Below are positions 26,189-34,777 of a stretch of 64,000 nt of DNA, one piece after another. The notes beneath the pieces are model-generated. The model searched no databases. It worked only from the letters and a program-made list of their open reading frames with translations, and had not been told where the DNA came from. Position numbers and translations under genes: made by a program. How positions within the stretch are numbered: the first letter of the stretch is position 1; each line of letters opens with the position of its first letter. This stretch comes from Pseudomonas chlororaphis subsp. piscium (GTDB lineage Bacteria; Pseudomonadota; Gammaproteobacteria; Pseudomonadales; Pseudomonadaceae), in NCBI RefSeq assembly GCF_003850345.1, contig NZ_CP027707.1:2542001-2606000 (forward strand). Direction: 5' to 3'.

Positions 26189-27091
26189 ATGGATCTGTTC
26201 CAGGCGATGACGGTGTATGTGAAGGTGGTGGAGGCGGGGAACATGACCGCCGCCGCCCGTGAGTGCGGCCTGTCCACCACTATGGTCGGCAATCACCTGC
26301 GGGCCCTGGAGCAGCGCCTCGGGGTCAGCCTGCTCAGCCGCACCACAAGGCGCCAGCGCCTGACCGAGTTCGGCGCCGAGTATTACCAGCGTTGCCTGGC
26401 GGTGCTGGGGCTGGTGGCGGACTCCGAGCGCCTGGCGGAACAGGTCCAGGGCGAGCCGTCCGGCACCCTGCGCATCACCGCGCCGCTGACCTTCGGCACC
26501 GAGCGCCTGGCGCCGGCCCTGAGCGAGTTCCAGCAGCGCTGCCCGCAGGTCAAGGTGGAACTGACGCTGGCCAACCAGCGCTTCGACTTGATCGACGGTG
26601 CCTTCGACGTGGCCTTTCGCCTGGGCAACCTGGACACCTCGTCGCTGATCGCCCGGCCCCTGGAGGACTACACCCTGACCATCTGCGCGGCGCCGGACTA
26701 TCTGCAGCGCTGCGGCACACCGCAAGTCCCGGAGGACCTGCAGCACCACAACTGCCTGGCGTTCGCCTATCCGGCCGGCGACGAGTGGAGTTCCACCGCT
26801 ACCCAATGGCCGTTGCGCGGGCCCGAGGGGGACGTGCTGATCCCGGTGTCCGGTTCGCTGCTGACCAACACCTCGTCCGGCCTGCACCGCGCGGCGCGGG
26901 GTGGCCTGGGGGTGGTGATGATGCCCGATGCCCTGGTGGAAGAAGACCTGCAACAGGGGCGGCTGGTGCCGGTGCTGCAGGACTATCAATTGCCCCTGCG
27001 GGCAATGCATCTGCTGTATGCCCAGGACCGCTACCGCCTGCCCAAGCTGCGCAGCTTCGTCGAGTTCGCTTTGGAGAAGTGGGGGCGCTAG
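26189..27091 (+). CDS. LysR-family transcriptional regulator
   Basis: The 300-residue protein has an N-terminal winged helix-turn-helix (VVEAGNMTAAARECGLSTTMVGNHLRALEQRLGVSLLSRTTR) and a periplasmic-binding-protein-like effector domain (GTLRITAPLTFG, DVAFRLGN, GLGVVMMPDALVEEDL) of the CrgA/YafC branch. It is divergent from the class III aminotransferase gene and probably controls it. The start ATG at 26189 is preferred over a TTG two codons upstream. Confidence 0.9.
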   Translation: MDLFQAMTVYVKVVEAGNMTAAARECGLSTTMVGNHLRALEQRLGVSLLSRTTRRQRLTEFGAEYYQRCLAVLGLVADSERLAEQVQGEPSGTLRITAPLTFGTERLAPALSEFQQRCPQVKVELTLANQRFDLIDGAFDVAFRLGNLDTSSLIARPLEDYTLTICAAPDYLQRCGTPQVPEDLQHHNCLAFAYPAGDEWSSTATQWPLRGPEGDVLIPVSGSLLTNTSSGLHRAARGGLGVVMMPDALVEEDLQQGRLVPVLQDYQLPLRAMHLLYAQDRYRLPKLRSFVEFALEKWGR

Positions 27092-27104
27092 CTGGCGCCA
27101 GGGC

Positions 27105-27254
27105 TGTAGGAGCCGGCTTGCCGACGATGGCGGTTGTGAGGACGCCATCGCGAGCAAGCTTCGCTCCTACGGGGGATCGCGGATGGCTTCTGTAGGAGCC
27201 AGGCTTGCCGGCGATGGCGATCTCAAGGATGCCATCGCAAGCAAGCCTGGCCAG
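27105..27254. repeat. REP cluster (four half-sites)
   Basis: Two inverted REP pairs lie in tandem: GTAGGAGCCGGCTTGCCGAC with ATCGCGAGCAAGCTTCGCTC, then GTAGGAGCCAGGCTTGCCGG with ATCGCAAGCAAGCCTGGCC. They fill the space between the LysR gene and the convergent VOC gene. Confidence 0.9.
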
Positions 27255-27259
27255 CGGGG

Positions 27260-27652
27260 CTAGGACGGCACCGCTGTGCACAACTCCACCAGCAGGCCGT
27301 CGGGGCAGCGCACATAGGATACCGTCTGCCCCCAGGGTTTTTCACTGGGCGCGCTGAGTTCACTGGCGCCGGCGTCCAGCGCCCGTTGGTGGGCGGCGTG
27401 TACGTCTGCGCAGACCAGGCCGATTTCCATGCCCAGCGGCCTGGCTGAACTGTGGGCCTCGACGTGGCCGCCGCTGAAGTTCATCTCGCCCAGTTCATGG
27501 GCGGCGAAGGCCAGGGCGGTGGCGCCGGTTTCCAGCTCGCCATAGGTGCCGGACTCATGGAGAAAGCGGGTGGGCAGGCCGAAGGCGCGATTGAAGAAAG
27601 CCAGTGAGGCGCTGACATCCGGGACATAGAAAATGCAGTAGGCGAATTTCAT
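27260..27652 (-). CDS. VOC-family (glyoxalase/bleomycin-resistance-like) protein
   Basis: The 130-residue protein has a two-repeat VOC fold (CIFYVPDVSASLAFFNRAFGLPTRFLHESGTYGELETG... and EIGLVCADVHAAHQRALDAGASELSAPSEKPWGQTVSYVRCPDGLLVELC). The final Glu of the metal site is present in LLVEL. Such proteins include glyoxalase-like enzymes, dioxygenases and drug-binding proteins; the activity is not identifiable here. The start at 27652 (MKFAYC) fits the fold; the seven upstream codons are probably leader. It lies 48 bp after a GFA gene on the same strand. Confidence 0.88.
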   Translation of the reverse strand: MKFAYCIFYVPDVSASLAFFNRAFGLPTRFLHESGTYGELETGATALAFAAHELGEMNFSGGHVEAHSSARPLGMEIGLVCADVHAAHQRALDAGASELSAPSEKPWGQTVSYVRCPDGLLVELCTAVPS

Positions 27653-27700
27653 GCTTGAGCGATCCTTGTTCATTAAAACCGGAGGGCCACGAAGGCCGGT

Positions 27701-28072
27701 TTATGTGTCGCCCTGACACCAGCTCGGGCGTGCGCCAGAGTAGGAGTGCCCGGTCGGTTTCAGTACTTCAGGGTCGTTGTCGTCGAAGCAGCCCAGCAGC
27801 AGGGCGACGGTGGGTTCATCGTCGATCGCGCCCAATGAGCTGCCGCAGTGGGGGCAGAACGCGCGGCTGGAGTAGTCGGACGAGCGAAAGGTCGCCGGCA
27901 CGCCGCTCCAGGTCACCCGTTCCCGGGGGAACTCGACCCAGGCCGCGCTGAGCGCGCCGGTGTGCCGCTGGCACAGCTTGCATGAACAGTAGTGCGGATT
28001 GTGCGCCGGCCCCAGGGCCTGGAACCGGACCTGCCCGCACAGGCAGCCGCCGCTGTAAACCAATGGATTCAT
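27701..28072 (-). CDS. GFA-family (glutathione-dependent formaldehyde-activating-like) zinc protein
   Basis: The 123-residue protein has the GFA zinc ligands: CLCG near the N-terminus (GGCLCGQVRFQ), CSCKLC (about residues 29-34) and CPHCGS (about residues 74-79). These bind two zinc ions in the CENP-V/GFA fold. The physiological substrate of most members is unknown. The ATG at 28072 is preceded by AAGGAG at seven bases. It may be cotranscribed with the downstream VOC gene. Confidence 0.9.
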   Translation of the reverse strand: MNPLVYSGGCLCGQVRFQALGPAHNPHYCSCKLCQRHTGALSAAWVEFPRERVTWSGVPATFRSSDYSSRAFCPHCGSSLGAIDDEPTVALLLGCFDDNDPEVLKPTGHSYSGARPSWCQGDT

Positions 28073-28171
28073 TGCCTGCTCCTTGAGCATTCAGGGTGCC
28101 GCGCAAGAGTACTACCCGATTCCAGGGGGCGATGATTTTCAATGGTTACAGATCGCTACCAGGCAGGGCAT

Positions 28172-28240
28172 GGGCGCCAGGCTTGCCGGCGATGGCGGTC
28201 GTGAGGGCGCCATCGCGAGCAAGCTTCGCTCCTACAGAAG
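28172..28240. repeat. REP pair (inverted)
   Basis: GCCAGGCTTGCCGGCGATGG and ATCGCGAGCAAGCTTCGCTC followed by CTACAG form an inverted pair just after the stop of the FAD oxidoreductase gene. Confidence 0.85.
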
Positions 28241-28256
28241 CGGGGAGTACGGGGGC

Positions 28257-29570
28257 TCAACGCAACCGTTCGAGCATCTGGTAGTACCACATGCCTGCCG
28301 CCAGCATCGGGTTGCCCAGCTGGTCGCCGAAGGGCACGCGGATGTGCTGGCAGGCGGCGAAGGTGTCGTAGTGCTCGAGGTGCCCGGTGATGGCCTGGGC
28401 CATGATCTCGCCCATGATGTGGCTGGTGGCGATGCCATGGCCGGAGTAGCCCTGGCAGTACCAGACGTTGTCCGAGAGTTTGCCCAGCTGCGGTATGCGG
28501 TTGATCACGATGCCCATGGCGCAGCTCCACTGGAAGTCGATGGCCACGCCCTTGAGCGCCGGGAAGGTGCGTTCGATGCACGGGCGCAGTTCGCCGGCGA
28601 TGTCCCGCGAGTCCTTGCCGCTGTAGTTGGCGCCGCCGCCGAACAGCAGGCGGCCGTCGGCGGTCATGCGGTAATAGTCGAGCACGAAGCGGCAGTCGTA
28701 GACCGCCAGGTCCTGGGGGTTGAGGCGCTTGGCCAGGTCGCCCAGGGGCGCGGTGGTGACGATGCCGCCCATGGCCGGGAAGATCTTGCCCTTGAGCTGT
28801 TTCGGTTCCAGCTTGTGGTACACGTCGCCGGCCAGCAGCACCTGTTTGGCGTCGATGCGGCCGTGTGCAGTGATCACCGCCGGGCGTTCGCCGTGGACAA
28901 TCTGCAGCACCTCGCTGTGCTCGAAGATCAGCGCGCCGAGGCTCTCGGCGGCGCGGGCTTCGCCGATGCACAGGTTCAGCGGGTGCAGGTGCAGGTTGCG
29001 GGAGTTCTTGATCGCGCCGTGGTACAGCGGGCTGTCCAGCACCTCGCGCACTTGTTGCCGGTCCAGCAGGCTGACCTCGTCGCCCATGCCGCGGCGCACC
29101 GCTTCCTCGTAGTCGGCGCGCAGGCCGGAGAGGTGGCTGGGCTTGTAGGCGGCGTGCAGGTGGCCGTGCTTGAGGTCGCAGGCGATGGCGTATTTGTCCA
29201 CGCGCCGGCGGATGATCTGGTGCCCGCGCCAGCGCAGTTGCCAGATGAAATCGTCGACTTCGTCGCCCAGGGTACGGCGCATCTGCTTGCGCATGGCCTC
29301 GTCGCCGGACAGGCTGCCGGTGACCTGGCCGCCGTTGCGCCCGGTGGCGCCCCAGCCGATCTTGTGGCTTTCGACCAGGGCCACTTTCAGGCCTTTTTCC
29401 GCCAGTTCCACGGCGCTGGCGACGCCGGTGAAACCGCCGCCGATGATCACCACGTCGACGCTCACCTGGCCTTGCAGGGGCGGGTAGGCGGTTTCGCTGT
29501 TCAGGGTGGCGCTGTAGTAGGAAGGGCAGCGTTCGGCTGCCGGTGTTACCGGGTTGAATGCGGCTGTCAT
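28257..29570 (-). CDS. FAD-dependent oxidoreductase, gamma-glutamylputrescine oxidase-like
   Basis: The 437-residue DAO-family flavoenzyme has the N-terminal dinucleotide-binding motif VDVVIIGGGFTGVASAVELAEKG (GxGxxG), then GWGATGRNGGQ, and a C-terminal FAD segment (YCQGYSGHGIATSHIMGE). The pattern matches PuuB-type oxidases, which oxidise gamma-glutamylated polyamines to the aldehyde with release of H2O2. The gene directly upstream encodes a PuuA-like ligase (58-bp gap), so polyamine catabolism by the glutamylated route is the likely job. Other amine substrates are possible. Confidence 0.9.
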   Translation of the reverse strand: MTAAFNPVTPAAERCPSYYSATLNSETAYPPLQGQVSVDVVIIGGGFTGVASAVELAEKGLKVALVESHKIGWGATGRNGGQVTGSLSGDEAMRKQMRRTLGDEVDDFIWQLRWRGHQIIRRRVDKYAIACDLKHGHLHAAYKPSHLSGLRADYEEAVRRGMGDEVSLLDRQQVREVLDSPLYHGAIKNSRNLHLHPLNLCIGEARAAESLGALIFEHSEVLQIVHGERPAVITAHGRIDAKQVLLAGDVYHKLEPKQLKGKIFPAMGGIVTTAPLGDLAKRLNPQDLAVYDCRFVLDYYRMTADGRLLFGGGANYSGKDSRDIAGELRPCIERTFPALKGVAIDFQWSCAMGIVINRIPQLGKLSDNVWYCQGYSGHGIATSHIMGEIMAQAITGHLEHYDTFAACQHIRVPFGDQLGNPMLAAGMWYYQMLERLR

Positions 29571-29628
29571 GGACTGTTCTCGAATGCTGGGAGGGGGCCG
29601 GGCCGGCGCCTTGACGACGGCCAGCGCG

Positions 29629-30993
29629 TCACGCCTGGGTCAGGTACCAGCGCCAGTCCTGCTCGCCGACTTCGGCCATGAACTGGCGGTATTCGGCGCG
29701 CTTGACCGCCAGGTAGACCCCGAGGAATTCGCTGCCCAGGGCGTCGCGGGCCCAGCTGGAGTTCTCCAGGGCGGTCAGCGAGGTCAGCCAGTCGGTGGGC
29801 AGCAGTTCAGTGGCCTGGGCATAGCCGTTGCCTTGTACCGGGTCGCCCGGATCGAGTTGTTCGCGCAGGCCGCGATGGATCCCGGCGAGGATCGCAGCCG
29901 CCGCCAGGTAGGGGTTGGCGTCGGCGCCGCAGATGCGGTGCTCGATATGCCGGCTGTTGGCCGGGCCGCCCGGCACCCGCAGGCTCACGGTGCGGTTGTC
30001 GACGCCCCAGGTCGGCGCCAGCGGCGCGTAGCTGTTGGCCTGGAAGCGGCGGTAGGAGTTGGCGTTGGGGCAGAACAGCAGCAGCGAGTCGAGCAGGGAG
30101 GCGAGCATGCCACCCACCGCCTGGCGTAGCAGCGGGGTGCCGGCCGGGTCTTCGGCGGCGAACAGGTTGTGGCCCTCGGCATCGGCGAGGCTCACGTGCA
30201 TGTGCATGCCGGTGCCCGCCAGGTCATCGAAGGGCTTGGCCATGAAGGTCGCCTGCATCCCGTGCTTGTGGGCCACTGCCTTGACCAGGCGCTTGTAGCG
30301 CACCGCCTGGTCCATGGCTTCCAGGGCATCACCGTGCTCCAGGGTGATTTCCACCTGGCCCGGGGCGTACTCGGAAATCGCCGTGCGCGCCGGAATGCCT
30401 TGCAGCTTGCAGGCGGCGTAGAGGTCGGCGAGGAAGGGTTCGATCTGCTCCAGCTCGCGCAGGCCATAGACCTGGGTGTGCCGCGGTCGACCACCGTCGG
30501 CGTCCAGCGCCGGTTGCGGGCGGCCGTTGCCGTCGCGCTTGGCGTCCAGCAGGTAGAACTCCAGCTCGCAGGCCATCACCGGGTGATAACCCTCGGCCTT
30601 GAGCTGGTCGATGATCTTGATCAGCAGGTGGCGCGGGTCGGCGATGCTGGCCGGCAGGCCTTCCTGCGGGTGCATGCTGACCTGCACCGCGGCGGTGGGG
30701 ATCTGCCGCCACGGCAGGCGCACCAGGCTGCCGGCCAGGGGGTAGGCACGGCAGTCGATATCACCGACGTCCCAGACCAGCCCGGAGTTTTCCACGTCGT
30801 CGCCCTGCAGGGTCAGGCCGAGGATGGTGCTGGGCAGCGGCCGGCCGCTTTCATAGACCGCCAGCAGTTCTTCTCGATGCAGCAGCTTGCCGCGCGGCAC
30901 GCCGTTGGCGTCGAGGATGAACAGCTCGATCATGTCGATATCGGGGTTGGCGGCCAGGAAGCTACGGGCCTCGTCAAGGGCTGCAAATTTCAT
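29629..30993 (-). CDS. Glutamine synthetase-family ligase, gamma-glutamylputrescine synthetase-like
   Basis: The 454-residue enzyme belongs to the glutamine-synthetase superfamily. It has an N-terminal beta-Grasp part (DMIELFILDANGVPRGKLLHREELLAVYESG) and the catalytic part with MACELEFYLLD, GQVEITLEHGDAL, ATFMAKPFDDLAGTGMHMHVSL and RVPGGPANSRHIEHRICGADANPYLAAA. The spacing is that of PuuA/PauA ligases, which attach glutamate to putrescine or other polyamines, not of GlnA. It leads an operon with the PuuB-like oxidase. The paralog type found in Pseudomonas cannot be fixed without alignment. Confidence 0.9.
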   Translation of the reverse strand: MKFAALDEARSFLAANPDIDMIELFILDANGVPRGKLLHREELLAVYESGRPLPSTILGLTLQGDDVENSGLVWDVGDIDCRAYPLAGSLVRLPWRQIPTAAVQVSMHPQEGLPASIADPRHLLIKIIDQLKAEGYHPVMACELEFYLLDAKRDGNGRPQPALDADGGRPRHTQVYGLRELEQIEPFLADLYAACKLQGIPARTAISEYAPGQVEITLEHGDALEAMDQAVRYKRLVKAVAHKHGMQATFMAKPFDDLAGTGMHMHVSLADAEGHNLFAAEDPAGTPLLRQAVGGMLASLLDSLLLFCPNANSYRRFQANSYAPLAPTWGVDNRTVSLRVPGGPANSRHIEHRICGADANPYLAAAAILAGIHRGLREQLDPGDPVQGNGYAQATELLPTDWLTSLTALENSSWARDALGSEFLGVYLAVKRAEYRQFMAEVGEQDWRWYLTQA

Positions 30994-31473
30994 GATGCTC
31001 TCGCTTGCGCCATGGCGGCGCGCAGGTTCGGTTCATGCAGCGGCGCCGGCATGGCCCGGTTGCAATGGCAGATATCAAGGCGGCAAGGCTCGACGCGCGA
31101 AGGTGCGCGTTCAGAGCGAAAGCGAGAGATCCGGAGGGCGCGAGGAATGACGCAGGCGGGAGCGGCACAGGGCCATGGGCAGGTTGACCAGCAGTTTCAT
31201 CGCTGGACCCCGGGGTTGCCGTGGAGATCGTCGTGAGTGCGTTGCGTTGTTTCCGTTCCAACGCCGATGCCGAGGCGGCTGCACGGGGCAGCAGCGCATG
31301 TCTGGCAGGGTGGGCGGCAACACAAGGCGTTCATCGGCCGGCGGATCTCGTCAAGAATTCACGGACATTTCGTGCAAGTGAGGCTCACCGTTTTACCGGG
31401 ACTGGTCCTCGCTGCCAAGGGGCGCGTCACAAAATATTTAACACCGCCCCCGGCCGTACAGCGGGAAAAGTCC
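30994..31473. other. 480-bp intergenic region; promoter of the glutamylpolyamine operon
   Basis: No open frame here looks coding. The region upstream of the PuuA-like start is followed by an AT-rich block around 31425-31445 (CACAAAATATTTAAC) near the end of the methyltransferase gene. The small frames have no ribosome-binding sites or conserved character. Confidence 0.5.
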
Positions 31474-32133
31474 TCAGTAAACCCAGGGCACCAGGCGCCA
31501 GGTGTAGGCGCAGTAAAGGTCGTATTGCTTGCCGAACTCTTTGCGCAGCAAGGCTTCTTCGGCGTGGATGCGGGCGATCAGCGGGATCAGCATCAAGGCG
31601 GTCAGCAGCAGGCCGACCCCGGAGCGAAAGGCCAGGGCCCAGCCCACGCAATTGATCAGCAGCCCCAGGTAACTCGGGTTGCGCAGGGTGCCGTAGATGC
31701 CGGTGGTCACCAGTTGGTGGCCGGGCTGGATCGCCACCAGGCCACTGAAGCGATTGCCCAGCACGAACACCGGCCACAGCCGCAAGATGCCGCCGGCGAT
31801 AAAGAACACCACACCGAACCAGCGCGTGTCGGTGCCACCCAAGGTCCAGAAATTCAGGCGGTCGGTGTAGGCGGGGAGAAAGGCCAGCAACAGCCCGAGG
31901 ATGCCGAAGGCGACGAGGACCCAGCGGTTTTCCCGGTCTTCCTGTTTGCCGGGGCTCAGGTTGCCTTCGCTGAACTGGGCCACGCCGGCCATGGCCAGCA
32001 GGGACAGGGCGATGACCCACAGCGCCGGGTGGGAGAAGAACGCCACCAGCCCGCCCATGCCGAGGATGGCCAGGCCGAGGTAGACAAGGGTGGCGACCAG
32101 GCTGAGCGCTGCGAGTTTGGGAGAGTTACGCAT
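31474..32133 (-). CDS. Isoprenylcysteine/phospholipid methyltransferase-like membrane protein
   Basis: The 219-residue integral membrane protein has about six hydrophobic helices and the ICMT/PEMT-family C-terminal motif (GPGH-like QPGHQLVTTGIYGTLRNPSYLGLLINCVGWAL, then ARIHAEEALLRKEFGKQYDLYCAYTWRLVP). The RNPSYLG and E-E-x-L segments form the SAM-binding site in this family. Bacterial members have largely unknown substrates, possibly lipids or small hydrophobic acids. It is transcribed alone, with a REP pair upstream. Confidence 0.88.
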   Translation of the reverse strand: MRNSPKLAALSLVATLVYLGLAILGMGGLVAFFSHPALWVIALSLLAMAGVAQFSEGNLSPGKQEDRENRWVLVAFGILGLLLAFLPAYTDRLNFWTLGGTDTRWFGVVFFIAGGILRLWPVFVLGNRFSGLVAIQPGHQLVTTGIYGTLRNPSYLGLLINCVGWALAFRSGVGLLLTALMLIPLIARIHAEEALLRKEFGKQYDLYCAYTWRLVPWVY

Positions 32134-32234
32134 GGTGGCCCCTCACGAATGCCGAGGTGTATGCATTCAGTGTAGGTCCATCGCCAGTACATCCCGTGCC
32201 GCCTGCTGCACCGATGTTGCGGTATCTCCAGCCT

Positions 32235-32318
32235 CTGTAGGAGCGAGGCTTGCCCGCGAAGCGGTGTGCCTGCTGTACCGCGTCGCCTGGATCGCCGGCA
32301 AGCCTGGCTCCTACAGAA
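32235..32318. repeat. REP pair (inverted)
   Basis: GTAGGAGCGAGGCTTGCCCG (32237) and the inverted ATCGCCGGCAAGCCTGGCTC with CTACAG (32291-32316) are separated by about 35 bp. Confidence 0.88.
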
Positions 32319-32359
32319 GCCGAAGCGAGGTGGCCATCGGCGTGAAGTATCCCGGGCCC

Positions 32360-33262
32360 CTACGGATGCAGGGGCGGCTTGTCGGCCAGTTGGGCCACCA
32401 GGAACTCGATAAAGGCCCGGGTCTTCTGCGGCACGCGCCGGGCGGACGGGTACACCGCGTGGATGCTGATCGGCGGTGCCTGCCATTCGCACAGCACCGG
32501 CACCAGGCGGCCGGCGGCCAGGGCGTCGGCGACGATGAAGTCGGGCAGCAGGGCGATGCCCATGCCAGCCTCGGCGGCCTGGGCCAGCAGGTCGCCGTTG
32601 TTGGCGTGCAGCGGGCCTGTGACGTGGACGCGCTGGGTGTCCTTGCCGTTGCTCAACTGCAGGCTGACCCCGCTTTGCAGGTAGCCATAGTTCAGGCACT
32701 GGTGGGCGGTCAGGTCGCGGGGCGTCTGCGGGATGCCGGCGCGCTTCAGGTAGTCCGGCGAGGCCACCATGATCCGCGGCGCCGGGGCCAGCAGCTTGGC
32801 GACCATCGAGGAGTCGGCCAGGCTGGCGATGCGGATGGTCACGTCGAAACCGCCGCGCACCGGGTCCACCTGCTGGTCGCTGAGCACAAGCTGCAATTCG
32901 ATGTTCGGGTGCTGCTCATGGAACAGCGGCACCAGCGGCCCGAGGCGACGCAGGCCGAAGGACATCGGCGCGTTGACCCGCAGCACCCCGCGCAATTCGC
33001 CGATACCGTCCCGCGCCCGTTGTTCGGCCTCGTCCACGGCGGCCAGGACTTCCCGCGCCGACTCGTAGTACTCGGCGCCGGCTTCGGTCAGGTGCAGGCT
33101 GCGGGTGGTGCGGTGCAGCAACTGCACGCCGATGGCTTCCTCCAGCGCCTGGATCTGTTTGCTGACTTTCGAGCGCGGCACGTCCATGGCCCGGGCCGCG
33201 GCGGCGAAGCCGTTGGCATCGACCGTGACGACAAACGCGCGCATGCATTCGATGCGATCCAT
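32360..33262 (-). CDS. LysR-family transcriptional regulator
   Basis: The 300-residue protein has an N-terminal helix-turn-helix (VVTVDANGFAAAARAMDVPRSKVSKQIQALEEAIGVQLLHRTTR) and an effector domain of the CrgA/DmlR branch (GVLRVNAPMSFG, DVTIRIAS, GMGIALLPDFIVADAL). The start at 33262 (MDRIECM) is the family start; the open frame upstream crosses the shared promoter. It is divergent from the isochorismatase-ABM-amidohydrolase operon and is the likely regulator of that operon. Confidence 0.9.
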   Translation of the reverse strand: MDRIECMRAFVVTVDANGFAAAARAMDVPRSKVSKQIQALEEAIGVQLLHRTTRSLHLTEAGAEYYESAREVLAAVDEAEQRARDGIGELRGVLRVNAPMSFGLRRLGPLVPLFHEQHPNIELQLVLSDQQVDPVRGGFDVTIRIASLADSSMVAKLLAPAPRIMVASPDYLKRAGIPQTPRDLTAHQCLNYGYLQSGVSLQLSNGKDTQRVHVTGPLHANNGDLLAQAAEAGMGIALLPDFIVADALAAGRLVPVLCEWQAPPISIHAVYPSARRVPQKTRAFIEFLVAQLADKPPLHP

Positions 33263-33437
33263 GATTGTTCCTGTTTTGGAATCAATAAATCTCGATTTTA
33301 TGGAATTGTCCCCTTTTGATCCAGCTCCTAAATTAGCCACCAAGCCGGCAGCAAAGCCTCCCCAGCGGAACCCGCGCCGAGCCCCCGAATTGTGCAAATC
33401 AACGCTTGAACCCACTCGACAGCAAAAGGAACGCGCC

Positions 33438-34082
33438 ATGTCTATCCGTGAACTGCTCAACCCAAGCAACTCCGCCCTGATCCTGATCGACCACCAGCCC
33501 CAGATGTCCTTCGGCGTGCAGTCGATCGACCGCCAGACCCTGAAGAACAACACCGTGGGCCTGGCCAAGGCGGCGAAGATCTTCAACGTGCCGACCATCT
33601 TCACCTCGGTGGAAACCGAGAGCTTCAGCGGCTACATCTGGCCGGAACTGCTCAGCGTGTTCCCCGATCACCAGCCGATCGAGCGCACCTCGATGAACTC
33701 CTGGGAAGACAAGAAACTGGTGGAAGCGGTGAAGGCCACCGGGCGCAAGAAGCTGATCATGGCCGCGCTGTGGACCGAGGTCTGCCTGAACTTCCCGGCC
33801 CTGGAAGCCCTGGCCGAAGGCTATGAGGTGTACATCGTCACCGACGCTTCCGGTGGTACCACCCAGGAAGCCCATGACATGTCGGTGCAGCGCATGATCC
33901 AGGCCGGCGCCGTTCCTGTGACCTGGCAGCAAGTGCTGCTCGAGTTCCAGCGCGACTGGGCGCACAAGGAAACCTACGACGCGGTGATGGACCTGGTGCG
34001 CGAGCACAGCGGCGCCTACGGCATGGGCGTGGACTATGCCTACACCATGGTGCACAAGGCCCCGCAACGTCAGGTCAAGTAA
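33438..34082 (+). CDS. Isochorismatase-family cysteine hydrolase (YcaC-like)
   Basis: The 214-residue protein has the family triad pattern: Asp in ALILIDHQPQM (residue 18), Lys in the TGRKKLIMAALWTEVCLNFPA segment and the nucleophilic Cys in TEVCL. YcaC-like members are widespread hydrolases of unknown substrate. AAAGGAA precedes the ATG at 33438. It is the first gene of a three-gene set with an ABM-domain membrane protein and an amidohydrolase, and is divergent from a LysR gene. The set may degrade an amide or cyclic imide (inference). Confidence 0.9.
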   Translation: MSIRELLNPSNSALILIDHQPQMSFGVQSIDRQTLKNNTVGLAKAAKIFNVPTIFTSVETESFSGYIWPELLSVFPDHQPIERTSMNSWEDKKLVEAVKATGRKKLIMAALWTEVCLNFPALEALAEGYEVYIVTDASGGTTQEAHDMSVQRMIQAGAVPVTWQQVLLEFQRDWAHKETYDAVMDLVREHSGAYGMGVDYAYTMVHKAPQRQVK

Positions 34083-34090
34083 GTCCCTCG

Positions 34091-34130
34091 CCAGCGGGCG
34101 CCACAGCGGCGCCCGCTGGATCCTTTCTTC
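34091..34130 (+). terminator. Hairpin with T-rich tail inside the operon
   Basis: CCAGCGGGCGCC (34091-34102) pairs perfectly with GGCGCCCGCTGG (34108-34119) across five bases, followed by ATCCTTTCTTCT. It may be a partial terminator that lowers expression of the two downstream genes, or an mRNA processing or stability element. Confidence 0.6.
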
Positions 34131-34154
34131 TAATTCGGCGGCCAGGAGTCTGTG

Positions 34155-34733
34155 ATGAACCTCGAACTTTCCGACGGCGTGGTCACCCTGCTGGTGCGGC
34201 ACCGAGTCAAGGCGGGCCAGGACCAGGCGTACGAAGCCTGGTTGCGCCGGATCATCGGCACCGCCCGCAGCTACCCCGGGCACCTGGGGATCGATGTGGT
34301 GCGCGGCCATAGCGACGGCCTGGCACTGTTCACCAGCGTGCTGCGCTTTGCCAGCACCGAGCAGTTGCAGCACTGGCTCGATTCCGCCGACCGCCGCAAC
34401 CTGGTGGCAGAGGCCCAACCCATGCTCGCCGACGGCGACCGGACCGAGATCAACGCCGACCGCGAATTCTGGTTCACCCCCAATGAAGCCGGGACCGCCA
34501 CACCGCCTCCGCGCTGGAAGCAGGCGTGCGTGACCTTCCTGGTGATCCTGCCGCTGAGCTTCCTGGTACCGGCCCTGTGGCAACCGCTGTTCGCCTGGTT
34601 GCCATGGTTCGCTGGCTACATTCCGGCCAACGTGCTGATCACCTTGAGCATCGTGCTGCTGGTGGTCTATGTCTTCATGCCCTGGGTGACCCGCCTGTTC
34701 AGTCGCTGGCTGCAACCACGAACCCTTGCATGA
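34155..34733 (+). CDS. Antibiotic biosynthesis monooxygenase (ABM) domain membrane protein
   Basis: The 192-residue protein has an N-terminal dimeric alpha/beta barrel ABM domain (VVTLLVRHRVKAGQDQAYEAWLRRI, about residues 8-100), an Arg/Pro linker and two C-terminal transmembrane helices (FLVILPLSFLVPALW and VLITLSIVLLVVYVFM). ABM domains with a membrane tail are common in Pseudomonas and have no settled activity. AGGAG lies six bases before the ATG at 34155. It is the second gene of the hydrolase operon. Confidence 0.88.
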   Translation: MNLELSDGVVTLLVRHRVKAGQDQAYEAWLRRIIGTARSYPGHLGIDVVRGHSDGLALFTSVLRFASTEQLQHWLDSADRRNLVAEAQPMLADGDRTEINADREFWFTPNEAGTATPPPRWKQACVTFLVILPLSFLVPALWQPLFAWLPWFAGYIPANVLITLSIVLLVVYVFMPWVTRLFSRWLQPRTLA

Positions 34734-34777
34734 GTGGCCCGAGCGGGCCTTACTTTTCGCCGACAAGGAGTACTGTC

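Noticed and set aside
31111..31323. Small frame ending in MKLLVNLPMALCRSRLRHSS on the minus strand
   Set aside because: No ribosome-binding site, no signal or domain and no support from context.
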